Below are positions 4,787 to 10,700 of a DNA stretch of 10,700 bases, piece after piece. This DNA is from JAABYT01 sp041581935. Lineage in GTDB: Bacteria; Pseudomonadota; Gammaproteobacteria; HK1. Positions within the stretch are counted from its first letter, which is position 1, and each line of letters opens with the position of its first letter. Location: the NCBI GenBank assembly GCA_041581935.1, contig JBFICP010000103.1, positions 1 through 10,700 on the forward strand, in the 5' to 3' direction. A program made the translations under genes and the position numbers. The notes beneath the pieces were generated by a model, which was not told the DNA's origin, ran no database searches, and saw only the letters and a list, made by a program, of their open reading frames with translations.

Positions 4787-6568
4787 CTAAGCCGATTGCA
4801 GCTCCCGGCTTTCGGGATAGATGCGCACACTTGGAACTTTTCCCGCGCGCAGATCGTCCTGGATGCGTTGCCAGTAATCGACGGTGAGGAGATCGCCGTG
4901 AACGTCGCGGAACAGGCGCCGCAGTCGCCTGTTCGGAATCATCAGGCCCGCCTCGATCTCCTCGGGCAGGAACACGACACCGTCCTCGAAGAACCAGTCA
5001 GGGGGCTCCTCTTCGCCGTCTATGCGATCTTCGTTGCTGCGGATCTTGACCTCTGTGAATGGTTCGAGAGCGTCGTAGTCGTAGAGATACACTTTAATAA
5101 ACCGGCTGACACCGTAATTTCGCGCATCCAAGTCTTTATTGAATATGTTCGCCGCGGCGTTGTTCTTAATGCAGTAACCCAGATTGATGATCGCCGTCTC
5201 GGCTTCAGCCTCACTCGCGGTCTCGAGAAAAACCGGCAGGGGCGTCATGCGACGCTGAACGATCAGGTACTTCAATATTACCGTGTCGTCTCGCAGGAAC
5301 ACCGTCTCGCTCGCCTGCGCCAGCAGCTCATCCAGTAAATCCGGATTGAACCAGCCACGGTCGAGCTTGAGATTGTAATAGATGATGTTGTCGAGCATGC
5401 TGCCGGTGCGATTAATCTCGTGCACGCGACTGTATTTCTTCATGACCGATTCTATACCGTCGAACCTTCCCCACTTGTAGTTAGCCGTCGGCTTGTCGCG
5501 AATGACCTTAAGGTTGTAATCCGAAGACGGCGAAGAAAAGCCGATAGCCACGGTGCCGCGAAATCCGACAGCAGTGTCCAGCACCTCATTACTGCCAATG
5601 AGCTCGTCGCGCAGCTCGTTCATCACCGCTACCTTTCCGACGTGATTGAAACCAATGGTGGAGTAATGCAAACCAAGGGGCCGTTTCGGCATAATGCTGT
5701 GCAGAAACTCGGAAAGCTCGTGGTAGTAATTGTTGGTGACGTGAAAATTGGCGAGCGTCGAGCTGAAGATGTTGTGGGCGTCGGCTTCCGAGCATAGAAC
5801 GGCATCGACATAGATACCGTCCCCGTCGTTCAGCAACGCGAGAATAAAGGGGATCACGCTTTCGCCTTCCAGTATGACGCGGCCTACGATGTATCCGCCC
5901 CGGTTGCGGAAAAAGCCCGCGTCAATCATTTCCAGCCTCTCCATGGCGAGTCCGCCCTGTGATTCGAGAGCTTCGTTGAGACGTTCGGAAATCAGAACGG
6001 CATCCCGTGAGCGGTCCCGGTACGGCTTCGAAAATCCCGGTACGTCGAGTATTTGCTCGGCGGTGCCGGGATCCATGGCTCCGCCTCCCGGGAAGCCGCG
6101 AATTACCTCGGCGGAAAAGTCCTTGGTTGCCGCTTCGGATTCACGGAACGCGTATTCCACCGGCTGCCATTCGCCCTGATGAATCATTCGTTTGACCGAG
6201 TTGATGAAAGCGAAAGCGAGATCCGCTTCATATCGACCCTGGATGAGCGGCAGGTAGCGGCCTTCCACCTCCTGCCAGAGCATCGCGTCATTTGCAACCT
6301 GCGGAAAGGCGCGGCGCAGCTTCGTCCCGAGCTCCTCGACACCGGCACTGTAGAGCGCAAGTCGACGCCTGCTGAGATCGAGCGAGGTGGCATGGTCTCG
6401 GGCCTCGAACGCCTGCTTGGCGAGCGCCGGGATATGGCGGGACTCGGTGTAGTAGTCGGCGAAGACCTGCAGAATCCAGTCGGCGGTGAGCGCGACTTTC
6501 TCGCCGCGCTCTGCGGCGTTCATAATCCGGTCCGCGTAGCCGGTGGCGCTGGAGACGGTATCGTTCAT
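4787..6568 (-). CDS. aceK: isocitrate dehydrogenase kinase/phosphatase AceK homologue
   Basis: AceK phosphorylates and dephosphorylates isocitrate dehydrogenase, setting the split between the TCA cycle and the glyoxylate bypass. The 593 residues match the family length (E. coli 578) and align throughout. The N-terminal regulatory domain contains GGYIVGRV (224-231) and HYSTIGFNHVGKVAVMNEL (301-319). The kinase/phosphatase domain has the nucleotide lysine K354 in LKVIRDK, NRTGSMLDN with D393 (the equivalent of E. coli D371, needed for phosphatase activity), AAANIF (471-476), the catalytic loop KDLDARNYG with D479 and N484, and the metal-binding YDYD with D497 and D499. At the lysine of E. coli's DMLFKNFG loop this protein has R483, and it is divergent overall. 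The ATG at 6568 follows GGGGA about ten bases upstream. In enterobacteria aceK follows aceBA; no aceA, aceB or icd is present here. It is divergent from the TMTC-like gene. Confidence 0.92.
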   Translation of the reverse strand: MNDTVSSATGYADRIMNAAERGEKVALTADWILQVFADYYTESRHIPALAKQAFEARDHATSLDLSRRRLALYSAGVEELGTKLRRAFPQVANDAMLWQEVEGRYLPLIQGRYEADLAFAFINSVKRMIHQGEWQPVEYAFRESEAATKDFSAEVIRGFPGGGAMDPGTAEQILDVPGFSKPYRDRSRDAVLISERLNEALESQGGLAMERLEMIDAGFFRNRGGYIVGRVILEGESVIPFILALLNDGDGIYVDAVLCSEADAHNIFSSTLANFHVTNNYYHELSEFLHSIMPKRPLGLHYSTIGFNHVGKVAVMNELRDELIGSNEVLDTAVGFRGTVAIGFSSPSSDYNLKVIRDKPTANYKWGRFDGIESVMKKYSRVHEINRTGSMLDNIIYYNLKLDRGWFNPDLLDELLAQASETVFLRDDTVILKYLIVQRRMTPLPVFLETASEAEAETAIINLGYCIKNNAAANIFNKDLDARNYGVSRFIKVYLYDYDALEPFTEVKIRSNEDRIDGEEEPPDWFFEDGVVFLPEEIEAGLMIPNRRLRRLFRDVHGDLLTVDYWQRIQDDLRAGKVPSVRIYPESRELQSA

Positions 6569-6620
6569 GGGCGAAGCATCCCCGCACTCGAGGGTCGGGT
6601 CAATCCGTAGGGGCCGCTGT

Positions 6621-6629
6621 TGCTATGCT
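6621..6629 (+). promoter_or_regulatory. candidate extended -10 promoter of the TMTC-like gene
   Basis: TGCTATGCT fits the extended -10 form TGnTATnnT. The predicted transcription start, about seven bases downstream, falls on the A of the ATG at 6636. No convincing -35 element lies upstream, as is usual for extended -10 promoters. If correct, the transcript has no leader, which would explain the missing Shine-Dalgarno site. The 67-base gap must also hold the aceK promoter. Confidence 0.35.
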
Positions 6630-6635
6630 TTGGCG

Positions 6636-8303
6636 ATGCGATCGACTGTACCACTGGCCGGGTTGCTGGTGCTGCTTGTCATGGTGGCCTACCTGCCGGC
6701 ATACGGCGCCGGATTCGTATGGGACGACGACTACTACGTAATCGCGAACCGCACCCTGCGGGACCTGGACGGCCTGCGCAGCATCTGGTTCGATATCTTC
6801 GCTACGCCTCAATACTACCCGTTGGTGCATACGACATTCTGGCTGGAGTACCGCCTCGCCGGCGCGTCGCCGCAACTCTATCACTTCACCAACGTGGTCC
6901 TGCACGCTGCGAATGCGGTTTTGCTGTGGCGTATACTCGTGAACCTTCGATTTACCGGCGCGTGGCTCGTTGCCGCGGTCTTTGCGCTGCATCCCTTGCA
7001 GGTGGAATCGGTGGCATGGATCACCGAGCGCAAGAACGTGCTGTCGACGTTCTTCTACCTGTGCGCGGCACTCATCTATCTTCGGTACTCGGCGCGAGCC
7101 GATGAAGGCGCGTCCGACCGGTGGTGGCTCTATGGCGGGTCGTGGCTTGCGTACACGGCGGCGCTGCTCAGCAAGTCGGTAACCGCCACGCTGCCTGGCG
7201 CCCTGCTCGTGGTTCTCTGGTGGAAGCGCGGTACTTGGCTTCGCCGGGACTGGATGACACTGACCCCGATGCTTCTCATCGGCGCCGCGGTTGGCCTGCT
7301 TACCGTGTGGCTCGAACGCGAGCACGTGCTTGCCCGCGGGCCGGACTGGGACTTTTCGCTGCTCGATCGATGTCTCATCGCGGGACGCGCGCTATGGTTT
7401 TATGCGGCGAAGCTCGTGTGGCCGACGGAACTCGCGTTCATCTATCCGCGTTGGGTGATCGATGCCTCGCTCTGGTGGCAATATCTCTTTCCGCTCGCGG
7501 CCATCGCGGTAGTGGCGACGCTCTTCGCGCTGCGAGAGCGCATCGGCAGGGGCCCTCTGGCGGGAGTGCTGTTCTACGCCGGCACGCTGTTTCCTGCCCT
7601 GGGTTTTTTCAACATCTACCCCATGCGCTACTCCTTTGTCGCCAATCATTTTCAATACGTGGCCGGAGTGGGATTGATGGTGCTAGCCGTCGCCGGGATC
7701 TCGCGCTCGCTCGTCGGCATCAATCTGCACGAAACCGGCAGACGAACCGTTGCCGGGCTCTTGCTGGCAGTCCTGGCGGCGCTCACCTGGTGGAACACCC
7801 TCGCCTACGCGGATGCTGAGACGCTGTGGCGGGATACGTTGAGGAAAAATCCGGGCGCCTGGATGGCCCACCACAATCTCGGCATCGAGCTCGATGCCCG
7901 TGGCCGGCACGCGGAAGCGCAGGCGCACTATCGGTCAGCCGTCGAGCTCGCGCCGGCGCATTTTCGAGCGCACCACAAGCTCGGTCGGAGTCTTGCCCGG
8001 GAGGGCCGGCTCGAGGAGGCCATCGCTCACTTCGAGCTGGCGATTCGCCTGTCGCCCGACGAGAGACAGTTCCACAGCAGCCTCGGCGAAGCGTATCTGC
8101 GCCGGGGTGATTTCGTCGAGGCGGAAGCCGCGTTTCGCCGGGTGCTCGAGCCGCCGTTTGCGCACGCGGGAACGCAGGTAAAGCTCGCGCGTGCGTTGAT
8201 CGGTCAGGGGCGCTTCGATGAGGCTCGACGCGCGCTCGACGAGGCGTTACGCATTGAGCCGGGACACGCGCAGGCGACGGTTCTCAAGATGGAAATTCAA
8301 TGA
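6636..8303 (+). CDS. TMTC-like polytopic membrane protein with C-terminal TPR repeats
   Basis: A 555-residue inner-membrane protein resembling the TMTC/PMT-type GT-C glycosyltransferase group, in which a multi-spanning membrane part is joined to tetratricopeptide repeats. A first hydrophobic helix (8-24) leads to the acidic FVWDDDYYV (27-35), the position where GT-C enzymes carry catalytic acidic residues on the first extracytoplasmic loop. The family block HPLQVESVAWITERKNV (119-135) follows. About nine to ten further hydrophobic segments extend to around 390. Four TPRs then occupy about 407-440, 441-474, 475-508 and 510-543, with helix pairs such as AHHNLGIELDARGRHAEAQA and KLGRSLAREGRLEEAIAHF. 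The start at ATG 6636 just precedes the signal-anchor helix; an open frame to 6543 overlaps the divergent aceK. No Shine-Dalgarno site is present. O-glycosylation of exported proteins is a family-based guess; the donor and target are unknown. Confidence 0.85.
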   Translation: MRSTVPLAGLLVLLVMVAYLPAYGAGFVWDDDYYVIANRTLRDLDGLRSIWFDIFATPQYYPLVHTTFWLEYRLAGASPQLYHFTNVVLHAANAVLLWRILVNLRFTGAWLVAAVFALHPLQVESVAWITERKNVLSTFFYLCAALIYLRYSARADEGASDRWWLYGGSWLAYTAALLSKSVTATLPGALLVVLWWKRGTWLRRDWMTLTPMLLIGAAVGLLTVWLEREHVLARGPDWDFSLLDRCLIAGRALWFYAAKLVWPTELAFIYPRWVIDASLWWQYLFPLAAIAVVATLFALRERIGRGPLAGVLFYAGTLFPALGFFNIYPMRYSFVANHFQYVAGVGLMVLAVAGISRSLVGINLHETGRRTVAGLLLAVLAALTWWNTLAYADAETLWRDTLRKNPGAWMAHHNLGIELDARGRHAEAQAHYRSAVELAPAHFRAHHKLGRSLAREGRLEEAIAHFELAIRLSPDERQFHSSLGEAYLRRGDFVEAEAAFRRVLEPPFAHAGTQVKLARALIGQGRFDEARRALDEALRIEPGHAQATVLKMEIQ

Positions 8304-8334
8304 CACGGGCTCGGTATGGCGATCGCTCACGGTA

Positions 8335-8343
8335 TGCGAGAAT
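8335..8343 (+). promoter_or_regulatory. weak candidate extended -10 promoter of the aldolase gene
   Basis: TGCGAGAAT matches TGn followed by a hexamer with four of six bases of TATAAT. Predicted initiation falls at about 8350, immediately before the ATG at 8351, which again lacks a Shine-Dalgarno site. Co-transcription from the TMTC-like gene, whose stop is 47 bases upstream, is an equal alternative. Confidence 0.25.
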
Positions 8344-8350
8344 TTGAGCC

Positions 8351-9112
8351 ATGCGCGTGAACCACATGAAGGCGAAGCTCGCGTCCGGTGAGCCGACGTT
8401 CGGGTGCTCCATCATGATCCCGTCGCCCCAGGCAGTGGAGATGCTCGCCCACGCGGGCTTTGACTGGGTGCTCATCGATATGGAGCACGGCACCATCGGT
8501 CTGGAGACGGCCGAGCTCATGATCATGGCGGCGGAAGCCTCCCAGGTAACTCCCATCGTGCGCCCGCAGGGAAACACCGCGGCCGCGATAACGGCGGCCA
8601 TGGACAGGGGCGCCGCCGGGGTGCAGATACCTCATGTCAACACCGTCGAGGACGCCCGACGCGCCGTGGCGGCGGTCAAGTTCGGTCCCGGCGATCACCG
8701 CGGTCTTGCCGCCGGCACCCGGCCGGACAGCTACGGGCTCGGCGAGGCCATGCCGGACTTCGTCGAGCGCAGCAACGCCGAATCGCTGGTATGTGTTCAG
8801 CTGGAGCACGGCGTCGCTATCGACAACGTGGATGCGTTGCTGGAGGTGGACGGCGTGGACGTGTTCTTTATCGGGCCGTCGGATTTGTCCCAGTCGATGG
8901 GCTACCCGGGCAACCCGAAGGCCGCACCCGTGGAGGACGCCATCGCGCGAACCCTGGCGAAAATCGTCGCTGCCGGGAAGATTCCGGGAATGCCGGCGGC
9001 GCGCGATAACCTCGACGACGTGCGAGCCAGGGGCGTTCGCTATATCTATACGCACCTGCCGAAGCTTTTGCATGCAGGCTGCGAGGAATTTCTTCGCCGT
9101 GCTGGTCGTTAG
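8351..9112 (+). CDS. HpcH/HpaI family class II aldolase
   Basis: A cytoplasmic metal-dependent aldolase of the HpcH/HpaI family, which cleaves or forms 4-hydroxy-2-oxo acids to give pyruvate (or a related oxo acid) and an aldehyde. The 253 residues fit the family length. GFDWVLIDMEHGTIGLET (36-53) carries the catalytic histidine H46, VRP carries R71 for the pyruvyl group, and the divalent metal ligands are E152 in VQLEHG and D178 in FIGPSDLSQSMGYPG (173-187). These positions correspond closely to H45, R70, E149 and D175 of E. coli HpaI, so activity is likely. The ligand glutamate is followed by HG rather than the more usual T. The N-terminal MRVNHMKAKLASGEPTFG matches the family start, supporting ATG 8351 although no ribosome site is visible. 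No neighbouring aromatic-degradation genes (hpa cluster) are present, so the physiological substrate is open. It converges on the coiled-coil gene, 31 bases apart. Confidence 0.92.
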   Translation: MRVNHMKAKLASGEPTFGCSIMIPSPQAVEMLAHAGFDWVLIDMEHGTIGLETAELMIMAAEASQVTPIVRPQGNTAAAITAAMDRGAAGVQIPHVNTVEDARRAVAAVKFGPGDHRGLAAGTRPDSYGLGEAMPDFVERSNAESLVCVQLEHGVAIDNVDALLEVDGVDVFFIGPSDLSQSMGYPGNPKAAPVEDAIARTLAKIVAAGKIPGMPAARDNLDDVRARGVRYIYTHLPKLLHAGCEEFLRRAGR

Positions 9113-9143
9113 ACAGGAGGATACGTCGGCCGAATCGAGGCGA

Positions 9144-10700
9144 CTACTTCTCGAGCTGTGACGCGATCTCGTTGGCGATCTGACTGTTGGCCTCGGCGCG
9201 CTTCTTCTCTGCCGCCTTGCGGCGTCGATCAAACTCTTTCATTCGCGCGACGCGCTTCTTGTGTTCATCCTCGTTATTCTTCGGGCTCGGAGTCTCGTCC
9301 ATGAACTCCGCGAGCTCGGCCTCCATCTGTGCGCGCAGGGCGTCGAGCTCCGACTTCTTCCACGACTGCGTGTCCTCGAGGTCCTGCTTCGCCTGCTCGG
9401 CCTTGCGATGGGCGGCCTCGGCCGCCGCCAGCATGGCGTTGGCACGCGTCAGCTCATCGTCCTGAGTGGACAGGGTCGCCGGACCGCGTGGATCCTGCTT
9501 GTGAGCGGCCGCGATCATGTCGCGCGCCACGCGCGCCTCCTGCTGCTTGAGCTTCTTGCGCTTCGCCGCCTCGGCTTCGGCTTTCGCCCGCGCCTTGGCC
9601 TGCGCTTCGGCCTTGGCCTTGGCCTTTTTGGCCTCTTCCAGGGTCTTGTGTAGCCGCTTGGCCTCCTCCTTGAGCTTGAGGCGCTCGGCCTCCAGGCGCG
9701 CCTGCTCTTCCTGGCGTGCCAGCTCGTGGGCCACCTTCTCCTCGGCGATCCGCTGGGCGGCTTTCTTGGCAGCCTCCTCCTTGATCATCTCCGCCATCTC
9801 GCGCTCGCGCTGCGCCTCGGAGAGCTGCTCGGCGGCGCGTGCGAACTCGGCCTCCAGGCGCGCGCGCTCGGCGCGTATCGCCGCCTCGCTCTGCTCGCGG
9901 ATCCGGCGCTCGATCTCGTCGGCCTCGTTCTTTGCACGCTCGGCTTTTTCGAGCTCGCGGTTGGCGGCGGACGCCTTGCGCTCCAGGGCCTCGCGCTCGG
10001 CGTTGAGCTCGGCCTTGGCCTTCTCCTTCATCTCGTCCTGCAGCTTGGCGAGCTCTTCGGCCTGCTTGGCATATTCGGCTTCGAGCTTGGCGCGTTCCGC
10101 CTCGAGGCGCTCTTCGGTTTCCTGCTTGAGCTTCTCCAGACGCAGCTCTTCCTGCTCGCGCTTGGCCTCGGCCTCGGCCTCGGCCGCCCGCCGGGCTTTC
10201 TCCAGCTCGATGCGCTCGCGCTTGGCTTGCTCGAGCGCGGCGTTCGCCTCGGCGGCGCGCGCCTCGAGCTCCGCCTTCGCCTTGGCGGCCTTCGCTTCCA
10301 GCTTCTTGTTTTTGGATTGGAGGTTCTTTGCCGCGGCACGTTTCTCCGCCTCGGCCTCAGCCTTGACCCGCATGGCCTCTTCCATGCGCCAATCGGCCTT
10401 GGCGACATCTTCGGCGAGCTCGGCCGCGCGCACTTCGGCCTGGGCGGACTCGAGCGTCTGTCCCGGATCGGAAGCAGCGGCGGGTGGCTCTTGCTTCGCT
10501 TCCGGCTTCGCTTCCGGCTTCGCTTCCGGCTTCGCTTCCGGCTCCGCTTCCGGCTCCGCTTCCGGCGCCGGCTCCGATTCGCTCGCTTCGGCGACCGCTT
10601 CCGGCTTCTCGGGCGTCGGCTCAGCCTGGGCGGGCGATGCGATACCGCTGGCGATCAGGCCGCCATCGAGATAGCGCACGTCGAAGCCGTGCTGCGCGAG
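9144..10700 (-). CDS. rhodanese-like domain fused to long Ala/Glu/Lys coiled coil, partial (5' end off right edge)
   Basis: The frame is open to the right edge, giving 518 visible C-terminal residues. The first of these, LAQHGFDVRYLDGGLIASG, resembles the end of a rhodanese domain, where ...G...VRYLDGGL.AW closes the fold; here Ser replaces the common Trp. The catalytic cysteine loop would lie outside the window. A linker rich in Pro, Glu, Ala and Lys follows (about residues 22-75 of the visible part), including PEAK and PEAE repeats. After it comes a coiled coil of more than 400 residues dominated by Ala, Glu, Lys and Arg, ending NEIASQLEK. A GTG at 10679 could serve as a start but cuts into the rhodanese-like motif, so I treat the gene as truncated by the window. 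No membrane segment or signal is visible. Single-turnover sulfur transfer, scaffolding or envelope roles are all possible; the function is unknown. Confidence 0.75.
   Translation of the reverse strand, partial: LAQHGFDVRYLDGGLIASGIASPAQAEPTPEKPEAVAEASESEPAPEAEPEAEPEAKPEAKPEAKPEAKQEPPAAASDPGQTLESAQAEVRAAELAEDVAKADWRMEEAMRVKAEAEAEKRAAAKNLQSKNKKLEAKAAKAKAELEARAAEANAALEQAKRERIELEKARRAAEAEAEAKREQEELRLEKLKQETEERLEAERAKLEAEYAKQAEELAKLQDEMKEKAKAELNAEREALERKASAANRELEKAERAKNEADEIERRIREQSEAAIRAERARLEAEFARAAEQLSEAQREREMAEMIKEEAAKKAAQRIAEEKVAHELARQEEQARLEAERLKLKEEAKRLHKTLEEAKKAKAKAEAQAKARAKAEAEAAKRKKLKQQEARVARDMIAAAHKQDPRGPATLSTQDDELTRANAMLAAAEAAHRKAEQAKQDLEDTQSWKKSELDALRAQMEAELAEFMDETPSPKNNEDEHKKRVARMKEFDRRRKAAEKKRAEANSQIANEIASQLEK
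10493..10564 (+). repeat. six-copy 12-base in-frame tandem repeat
   Basis: Four copies of GCTTCGCTTCCG (10493-10540) are followed by two copies of GCTCCGCTTCCG (10541-10564). Read on the minus strand these encode PEAK and PEAE units in the linker after the rhodanese-like tail. Because the unit is a multiple of three, copy-number change by slippage would keep the frame and only alter linker length. Confidence 0.9.

Noticed and set aside
6600..7325. Minus-strand open frame of 241 codons opposite the TMTC-like gene
   Set aside because: Antisense shadow of a gene with clear membrane and family motifs; composition is not protein-like.
8327..9232. Minus-strand open frame of 301 codons opposite the aldolase
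   Set aside because: It lies antisense to a well-supported HpcH/HpaI gene, and the His/Arg-rich translation has no family resemblance.
10493..10564. Tandem repeats as a possible CRISPR array
   Set aside because: Units are 12 bases, directly adjacent without spacers, and encode an in-frame peptide repeat.
9517..10674. Plus-strand open frame of 385 codons, Ser/Ala/Arg rich
   Set aside because: It is the antisense shadow of the Ala/Glu/Lys coiled-coil gene; GC-rich repetitive codons keep the opposite strand open. It has no ribosome site or recognisable domain.
10677..10679. GTG at 10679 as the true start of the coiled-coil protein
   Set aside because: The frame is open to the window edge and the codons before it complete a rhodanese-like GFDVRYLDGGL motif, so the gene most likely starts outside the window.

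Overview
The window is GC-rich bacterial chromosome, most likely from a gammaproteobacterium or a close proteobacterial relative. This is inferred from a PilP-type type IV pilus lipoprotein, an AceK-type isocitrate dehydrogenase kinase/phosphatase, and Shine-Dalgarno sites of the AGGAG type. No rRNA, tRNA, CRISPR array, insertion sequence or phage gene was recognised. Most genes are ordinary housekeeping or metabolic types in short transcription units, so this looks like core chromosome rather than an island.

Left part (1-2482, minus strand). A beta-hydroxyacid dehydrogenase gene is followed with a 1-base gap by a class I SAM-dependent methyltransferase gene that runs off the left edge; the pair looks translationally coupled. 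Just upstream lies an unannotated remnant of a GFA/CENP-V-type gene, 5'-truncated and broken by a frameshift. Next comes a complete pilP gene standing alone, without pilM, pilN, pilO or pilQ, and followed by a strong hairpin.

Centre (2483-4761, plus strand). A small exported protein of 78 residues with a very good ribosome binding site, a DUF4336 (metallo-beta-lactamase-like) protein, and a ten-helix EamA/DMT transporter are transcribed rightward. Gaps of about 100 bases separate them, so a shared operon is possible but not shown.

Right part (4787-10700). A divergent aceK homologue (minus strand) converges on the transporter. It shares a 67-base divergent promoter region with a TMTC-like multi-spanning membrane protein carrying four C-terminal TPR repeats (plus strand). 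An HpcH/HpaI class II aldolase gene follows on the plus strand. It converges on the 3' part of a large minus-strand gene that runs off the right edge. The visible part of that gene is the tail of a rhodanese-like domain, a Pro/Glu/Ala/Lys linker made by a 12-base tandem repeat, and a very long Ala/Glu/Lys coiled coil.

No multi-gene novel system can be demonstrated. The most unusual items are the rhodanese/coiled-coil fusion, the solitary pilP, the orphan divergent aceK, the broken GFA gene, and two plus-strand genes that may be transcribed without a leader.
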